From JBBQDZ01 sp038320185 (GTDB taxonomy: Bacteria > Actinomycetota > Thermoleophilia > Gaiellales > Gaiellaceae): a DNA stretch of 7,249 bases. The DNA is taken from the NCBI GenBank assembly GCA_038320185.1, contig JBBQDZ010000122.1, forward strand, positions 1 to 7,249, read 5' to 3'. Under the pieces are notes generated by a model. The model did not search any database, had not been told where the DNA came from, and worked only from the letters and a program-made list of their open reading frames with translations. Numbering within the stretch: the first letter of the stretch is position 1; each line of letters opens with the position of its first letter. A program made the translations under genes and the position numbers. Positions 4,121-7,249 of the stretch are shown in pieces.

Positions 4121-5921
4121 GAGCCGTGCTCTCTTCAGGAGGGACGTCGAGGGCGATCGCGGCCTGGATCACGCCGAGGTGCGAGAACGCCTGTGGGAAG
4201 TTGCCGAGCAGCTCGCCCGAGTGCGGGTCGATCTCCTCGGCGAGGAGGCCGACGTCGTTGCAGAAGGCAAGGAGCCGCTCGAAGAGCTCGCGGGCGCGTT
4301 CGATCTCGCCCGATCGCGCCATGCACTCGACGAGCCAGAACGAGCAGATCGCGAAGGTCGCCTCGTCACCGGAGAGCCCGTCGACCCCGTCCGTGACGTA
4401 GCGGTAGACGAAGCCCTCCACGGAGAGCTCCTCGGCGATCCGTCTCCAGGTCGCCGTCGCACGCGCGTCGTCATGCGAAACGAAGCCGACGATCGGGATC
4501 ATCAGGTTCGACGCGTCGAGCTTGCCGCCGTCGCCAAAGGACTGCGTGAACGCGCCGCTCCGGGGGTCGACGCCGCCGCGCTCGACGCTTTCCCGGATCT
4601 CCTCCCGCAGGTCGCGCCAGGCAGGCGCGACCTCGCGCCCGTCCAGCTCGCCGATGCCGATGACGCGATCGAGCGCCACCCAGGCCATCACCTTCGAGTA
4701 CACGAAGTGCCGGGGCTCGCCGCGGATCTCCCAGATCCCCTGGTCGGGCTCCGACCACCTGGCGGCGACGACTTCCGCCACGTCGTGCAGGAACGACCAG
4801 AAAATCTCGCCGATCTCGCCGCCGCGGCTCCGGTACATCCAGGCGGCGTCGAGGAGCTCGCCGAAGACGTCGAGTTGGAACTGCTGCGCGGCGCCGTTCC
4901 CGATCCGCACCGGCCTTGATGCGCGGTAGCCCTCCAGGTGCGGAAGCTCGAGCTCGGGGAGCAGCCGCTCGCCACCGACCCCGTACATGATCTGGAGCTC
5001 ATCCGCCCGGCCGGCGGTCGTCCGCTCGAGCCAGCGCATGTAGGCCTCCGCCTCCTCGTCGAAGCCGAGGGCGAAGAGAGCGCTGAGCGTCAGCGAGGAG
5101 TCGCGCAGCCACGAGTAGCGGTAGTCCCAGTTGCGCTCGCCGCCGAGTGTCTCCGGCAGTGAGGTGGTGGCCGCGGCGACGATTGCGCCGGTGGGCGAGT
5201 TCGTGAGCGCCTTCAGAACGAGGGCGCTCCGGACAACCTGCTCGCGGTAGCGCCCGTCGTAGGTACAGCGGGACGACCACTCCGCCCACCATTCGGTCGT
5301 CTCGCGGACGGCCCGCTCGACCTCCGACGCTCCGAGGCGCTCCGGCGCGAGCTCGTGCGGGAGCGAGTACGTCAGCGCCACGAAGACTTCTTCCCCCTCG
5401 CGAACCGTGCGGCCGAGCGTGCAGGTAGAGAGATCGGCGTGCTCGATCGGGAGCTCGCTCTGGAGGACGAGAGCGTCGGCGCCGCCGTAGACGATGGCCA
5501 GATCGTTCTCGAGCAGCTCGAGCCGCGGCGAGGTGAGCCCGTAGTCGAACCTCGGTGCGAACTCGACCCGCACCGGCACCTCGCCGAGAACGCAGCGCAC
5601 GAGGCGCAGAAGCCGGTGCTTCGGATGGCCGCCCGTGGGCTCGATCACGAAGCAGTCGGTTAAAACGACCGCGCCTGTCTCGGCGTCGAAGCGCGTCTCC
5701 AGCACGTTCGTTTCCGGCAGGTAGCGCCTGCTCGTGCGGTACGCGTCGCGGGGCGCGATCCGGAAGTGCCCGCCACGCTCCCAGTCGAGGATCCGCGCGC
5801 AGACGGGACGGGCGGCGAAGCGGTGGAACGAGCACCAGTCGATTGAGCCGTCCCGCGAGACGAGCGCTCCGCCGTGGCAGTCGCCGATCAGCGCGTAGTC
5901 GGAGATCGGCGGATACCTCAC
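4113..5921 (-). CDS. Glycoside hydrolase family 15 protein (glucoamylase/trehalase type)
   Basis: The product has 602 residues from the GTG at 5921 and no signal peptide, so it should act in the cytoplasm on alpha-glucans, malto-oligosaccharides or trehalose. The N-terminal beta domain opens with RYPPISDYALIGDCHGGALV and runs to about residue 225. The (alpha/alpha)6 barrel follows. RNWDYRYSWLRDS (263-275) is the canonical substrate-binding stretch. The general acid is probably E398 in GIWEIRGEPRHFVYSK, and the general base probably E562 in LLAEEIDP, before GNFPQAFSHL. Mycobacterial GH15 trehalases share this architecture; I cannot tell trehalase from glucoamylase by eye. GTG 5921 is favoured because AAGGAG (5933-5938) lies 11 bases upstream and residue 1 abuts the conserved YPPI; GTG 5954 (613 residues) has no ribosome binding site. 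The gene converges on yceH with an 8-base overlap and diverges from the sigma-factor gene. Confidence 0.9.
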   Translation of the reverse strand: MRYPPISDYALIGDCHGGALVSRDGSIDWCSFHRFAARPVCARILDWERGGHFRIAPRDAYRTSRRYLPETNVLETRFDAETGAVVLTDCFVIEPTGGHPKHRLLRLVRCVLGEVPVRVEFAPRFDYGLTSPRLELLENDLAIVYGGADALVLQSELPIEHADLSTCTLGRTVREGEEVFVALTYSLPHELAPERLGASEVERAVRETTEWWAEWSSRCTYDGRYREQVVRSALVLKALTNSPTGAIVAAATTSLPETLGGERNWDYRYSWLRDSSLTLSALFALGFDEEAEAYMRWLERTTAGRADELQIMYGVGGERLLPELELPHLEGYRASRPVRIGNGAAQQFQLDVFGELLDAAWMYRSRGGEIGEIFWSFLHDVAEVVAARWSEPDQGIWEIRGEPRHFVYSKVMAWVALDRVIGIGELDGREVAPAWRDLREEIRESVERGGVDPRSGAFTQSFGDGGKLDASNLMIPIVGFVSHDDARATATWRRIAEELSVEGFVYRYVTDGVDGLSGDEATFAICSFWLVECMARSGEIERARELFERLLAFCNDVGLLAEEIDPHSGELLGNFPQAFSHLGVIQAAIALDVPPEESTAPT

Positions 5922-5932
5922 GGCGGTGCCCG

Positions 5933-5938
5933 CTCCTT
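5933..5938 (-). promoter_or_regulatory. Ribosome binding site favouring the GH15 start at 5921
   Basis: The minus strand reads AAGGAG, 11 bases before GTG 5921, a slightly long but usable spacing. If translation began at GTG 5954 instead, these bases would be coding. Confidence 0.45.
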
Positions 5939-5975
5939 CGACGCGTTCCCTCACGCCGCTCGGTCTCGGCGGGAT

Positions 5976-5992
5976 CCGCGTGCGTTACGCGG
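5976..5992. repeat. Perfect 6+6 inverted repeat abutting the sigma-factor -10 (operator candidate)
   Basis: CCGCGT (5976-5981) and ACGCGG (5987-5992) are exact reverse complements separated by GCGTT. The dyad ends one base before the TACGTT hexamer at 5993, in the 84-base gap between the divergent GH15 and sigma-factor genes. The position fits a site controlling the sigma operon, possibly also GH15. Confidence 0.35.
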
Positions 5993-5998
5993 TACGTT
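5993..5998 (+). promoter_or_regulatory. Candidate -10 element of the ECF sigma operon (leaderless spacing)
   Basis: TACGTT fits TAnnnT and ends 7 bases before ATG 6006. The flanking GGTACG-T-CTCCGCATG layout resembles the one before the gene at 3026. If the operon is autoregulated by its own sigma factor, the recognised element could instead be GGGATC (5971-5976) as a -35; that is speculative. Confidence 0.4.
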
Positions 5999-6005
5999 CC
6001 TCCGC

Positions 6006-6677
6006 ATGGACAACCCCGAGGCCTCGGCCTCTGCGCCCTCCGGCGAGGATGCGCGGGTCATCGCGTCGCTGCGCGCCGGCGACGAGGTGGCGTTCGAGAC
6101 CCTCGTACGTGAGTACGGGCCGGCGATGCTGCGTGTGGCCTCGCTCCACGTCCGCAGCCGGGCTGTGGCCGAGGAGGTCGTGCAGGAGGCCTGGCTCGGC
6201 GTTCTGCGCGGGGTCGGTCGCTTCGAGGGGCGTTCGGCGCTCAAGACCTGGATCTTCAGGATCCTGACGAATACCGCCAAGACCCGGGGGGAGCGAGAGT
6301 CGCGCACCCTGCCGTTCAGCGCGCTCGCCGTCGACGATGCGGGAGGCGACGAGCCGGCGGTCGAGCCGGAGCGATTCGCCACCGAGGGCCGGTGGCCTGG
6401 ACACTGGACTTCACCGCCGTCGTCGTGGAGTGAGCTCCCTGAGAGCCGCCTCCTCGGGGCGGAGACCCGAGCCGTGATCGACCGGGCAATCGCGAACCTT
6501 CCGGCGGCGCAGGGAACGGTGATCACGATGCGCGACATCGAGGGCTTCGACTCCGACGAGGTATGTAACGCGCTGGAGATCAGCGAGACCAATCAGAGGG
6601 TCCTCCTCCACCGCGCCCGCTCGAAGGTGCGGAACGCCCTCGAGGAGTACCTGGAAGGCGACCGAGGATGCAGCTGA
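6006..6677 (+). CDS. ECF (extracytoplasmic function) RNA polymerase sigma factor
   Basis: The product has 223 residues. Region 2 spans about 28-100: AFETLVREYGPAMLRVASLH, then AEEVVQEAWLGVLRG and FEGRSALKTWIFRILTNTAK, which bind core polymerase and the -10 element. Region 4 spans about 156-214: AIANLPAAQGTVITMRDIEG, then the helix-turn-helix SDEVCNALEISETNQRVLLH and RARSKVR, which bind the -35. The linker between them (about 101-155) is longer than in minimal ECFs and contains RWPGHW (129-134), a motif I associate with one recurring ECF subgroup, whose number I cannot assign. ATG 6006 is chosen from the leaderless-type TACGTT upstream and because region 2 starts soon after; there is no Shine-Dalgarno. 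The gene overlaps the downstream anti-sigma gene by 10 bases, so the two are coupled. The inducing signal is unknown. Confidence 0.93.
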   Translation: MDNPEASASAPSGEDARVIASLRAGDEVAFETLVREYGPAMLRVASLHVRSRAVAEEVVQEAWLGVLRGVGRFEGRSALKTWIFRILTNTAKTRGERESRTLPFSALAVDDAGGDEPAVEPERFATEGRWPGHWTSPPSSWSELPESRLLGAETRAVIDRAIANLPAAQGTVITMRDIEGFDSDEVCNALEISETNQRVLLHRARSKVRNALEEYLEGDRGCS

Positions 6678-6928
6678 CCAACGACCTCACCTGCGCGGAG
6701 CTCGTCGAGCTCGTGACGGAGTACCTCGAGGGCTCTCTCCCGCCGCTCGACCGCCTGCGCTTCGAGGGGCACCTCGCCGCCTGTCCGTGGTGCGCCAACT
6801 ACCTCGACCAGATGCGACGCACGATCGTTGCGGTTCGCCGGTTGCGCGAGGAGGATCTCGACGCCGAGCTGCGCGATGCCCTCCTCGTGGCTTTCCACGG
6901 CTGGAGCGCCGGCTCACGGGAGGGGTAG
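6668..6928 (+). CDS. Soluble zinc-binding anti-sigma factor (ZAS, zf-HC2 type)
   Basis: The 86-residue product carries the ZAS signature HxxxCxxC as H35-C39-C42 (GHLAACPWC). An additional Cys at position 9 matches the place of the fourth zinc ligand in RsrA-type factors (C11, H37, C41, C44 in RsrA). The N-terminal helix (ELVELVTEYLEGSLP, 11-25) and the helix after the zinc site (YLDQMRRTIVAVRRL) form the usual anti-sigma domain that clamps the sigma factor. There is no transmembrane segment, so it should sense a cytoplasmic cue; in RsrA zinc loss on thiol oxidation releases sigma, and that mechanism is possible here but not shown. ATG 6668 lies inside the sigma gene, with GGAAGG about 9 bases upstream, indicating translational coupling. 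The C-terminal tail after residue 75 is short and unremarkable. Confidence 0.9.
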   Translation: MQLTNDLTCAELVELVTEYLEGSLPPLDRLRFEGHLAACPWCANYLDQMRRTIVAVRRLREEDLDAELRDALLVAFHGWSAGSREG

Positions 6929-7015
6929 GCATCTAAAGGGCCTAACTCGCCCCCGGGACACGAGTCATAGCTCCACGACTGCTATACCGGTCGGAAGCCA
7001 CGAGAGGAGCGCGCG
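6929..7015 (+). other. 87-base gap between anti-sigma and MoxR-type genes
   Basis: The gap has GGGC/GCCC arms near 6938-6953 with a 7-base loop but no following T-run, so no convincing intrinsic terminator. TATACC (6983-6988) is AT-rich for this region and could be part of a -10, without a well-placed -35. GAGAGGAG (7002-7009) is a good Shine-Dalgarno, 6 bases before ATG 7016. Confidence 0.35.
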
Positions 7016-7249
7016 ATGCCCGAGCAGCCCGACCGTCCCGCCCCGTCACCCGCGGAGGCCAGGGACAGCCTGGAGCAGGCGCTCTTCGAGATCAGGAGGG
7101 TCATCGCCGGCCAGGACGCGATGCTCGAGCGCGTCGTCGTGTGCCTCCTCGCGCAGGGACACCTGCTGATCGAGGGGGTGCCCGGGCTCGCGAAGACGCT
7201 GACGATCAAGACGGCCGCGGGTGTGGTTGGCGGCACCTTCTCCCGCGTC
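7016..7249 (+). CDS. MoxR family AAA+ ATPase (N-terminal part only)
   Basis: The first 78 codons are present and the frame runs off the right edge. After a Pro-rich start, the helix LEQALFEIRRVIAGQDAMLE (19-38) carries the IAGQD motif typical of MoxR proteins (usually V.GQ), followed by VVVCLLAQGHLLIEGVPG and the Walker A motif GVPGLAKT (54-61, with K60 binding phosphate). Walker B, sensor and arginine-finger motifs lie outside the window. MoxR ATPases act as chaperone-like remodelers that mature or activate partner proteins, often with a VWA-domain protein; the usual next genes, a DUF58 protein and a transglutaminase-like membrane protein, would lie to the right. The start is well set by GAGAGGAG six bases upstream. 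The gap of 87 bases from the anti-sigma gene leaves open whether the genes are cotranscribed. Confidence 0.9.
   Translation, partial: MPEQPDRPAPSPAEARDSLEQALFEIRRVIAGQDAMLERVVVCLLAQGHLLIEGVPGLAKTLTIKTAAGVVGGTFSRV

Noticed and set aside
4179..4919. Open frame of 246 codons opposite the GH15 gene
   Set aside because: It is entirely antisense to the catalytic domain of a clearly recognised enzyme and shows no domain pattern.
5874..6005. N-terminal extension of the sigma factor
   Set aside because: These 44 codons would cover the promoter gap and part of the GH15 gene, and do not match the ECF N-terminus.
5951..6592. Open frame of 213 codons opposite the sigma-factor gene
   Set aside because: Ser/Arg-rich translation with no family pattern; the plus-strand ECF sigma factor explains this stretch.
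6938..6953. Possible intrinsic terminator after the anti-sigma gene
   Set aside because: The stem is only four base pairs and no T-run follows.
1..7249. Mobile element, defence system, CRISPR or biosynthetic cluster
   Set aside because: There are no transposase, integrase, nuclease or repeat-spacer patterns and no core biosynthetic genes. Base composition looks uniform across the window, and the genes are typical chromosomal housekeeping and accessory types.

Overview
This is an ordinary-looking, gene-dense, high-GC chromosomal stretch. I infer an actinobacterium, most likely Thermoleophilia-like (Gaiellales or Solirubrobacterales). The grounds are the strong GC bias in third codon positions, short intergenic gaps, GTG and TTG starts, several apparently leaderless genes, and a small CxCx4C protein that I associate with that group. 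The placement rests on gene content only. I see no tRNA, rRNA, CRISPR array, insertion sequence, integrase or phage gene, and no stretch over 300 bases lacks a gene.

Layout, left to right. Positions 1-182 (minus) hold the first 60 codons of a LivH-type branched-chain amino acid ABC permease. Divergent from it are a small cysteine-containing conserved protein (264-605, plus) and a secreted PQQ-type sugar dehydrogenase with an extra C-terminal beta domain (649-2052, plus). The dehydrogenase converges on a minus-strand pair of secreted proteins: an unrecognised 131-residue protein (2049-2444) and a COG4315-type protein with two YxFxxD-like motifs (2510-2941). Divergent from these are a small multi-pass membrane protein (3026-3475) and a YceH/DUF480 tandem winged-helix protein (3506-4120), both plus. 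YceH converges, with an 8-base overlap, on a GH15 glucoamylase/trehalase-type glycoside hydrolase (4113-5921, minus). Divergent from GH15 is an ECF sigma factor (6006-6677) with an overlapping soluble zinc-binding anti-sigma factor (6668-6928). The start of a MoxR-type AAA+ ATPase (7016 to the window edge) ends the window.

The clearest functional unit is the ECF sigma/anti-sigma pair, which overlap by 10 bases and should form a cytoplasmic stress-sensing switch. The sugar dehydrogenase (outside the membrane) and GH15 enzyme (cytoplasmic, no signal peptide) both act on carbohydrates but are not in one operon. The most useful unannotated signal is regulatory. Five starts that lack a clear Shine-Dalgarno motif have a -10-like hexamer 6 to 8 bases before the ATG, as expected for leaderless mRNAs, and several divergent gaps carry operator-like inverted repeats. 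I found no convincing undescribed multi-gene system.
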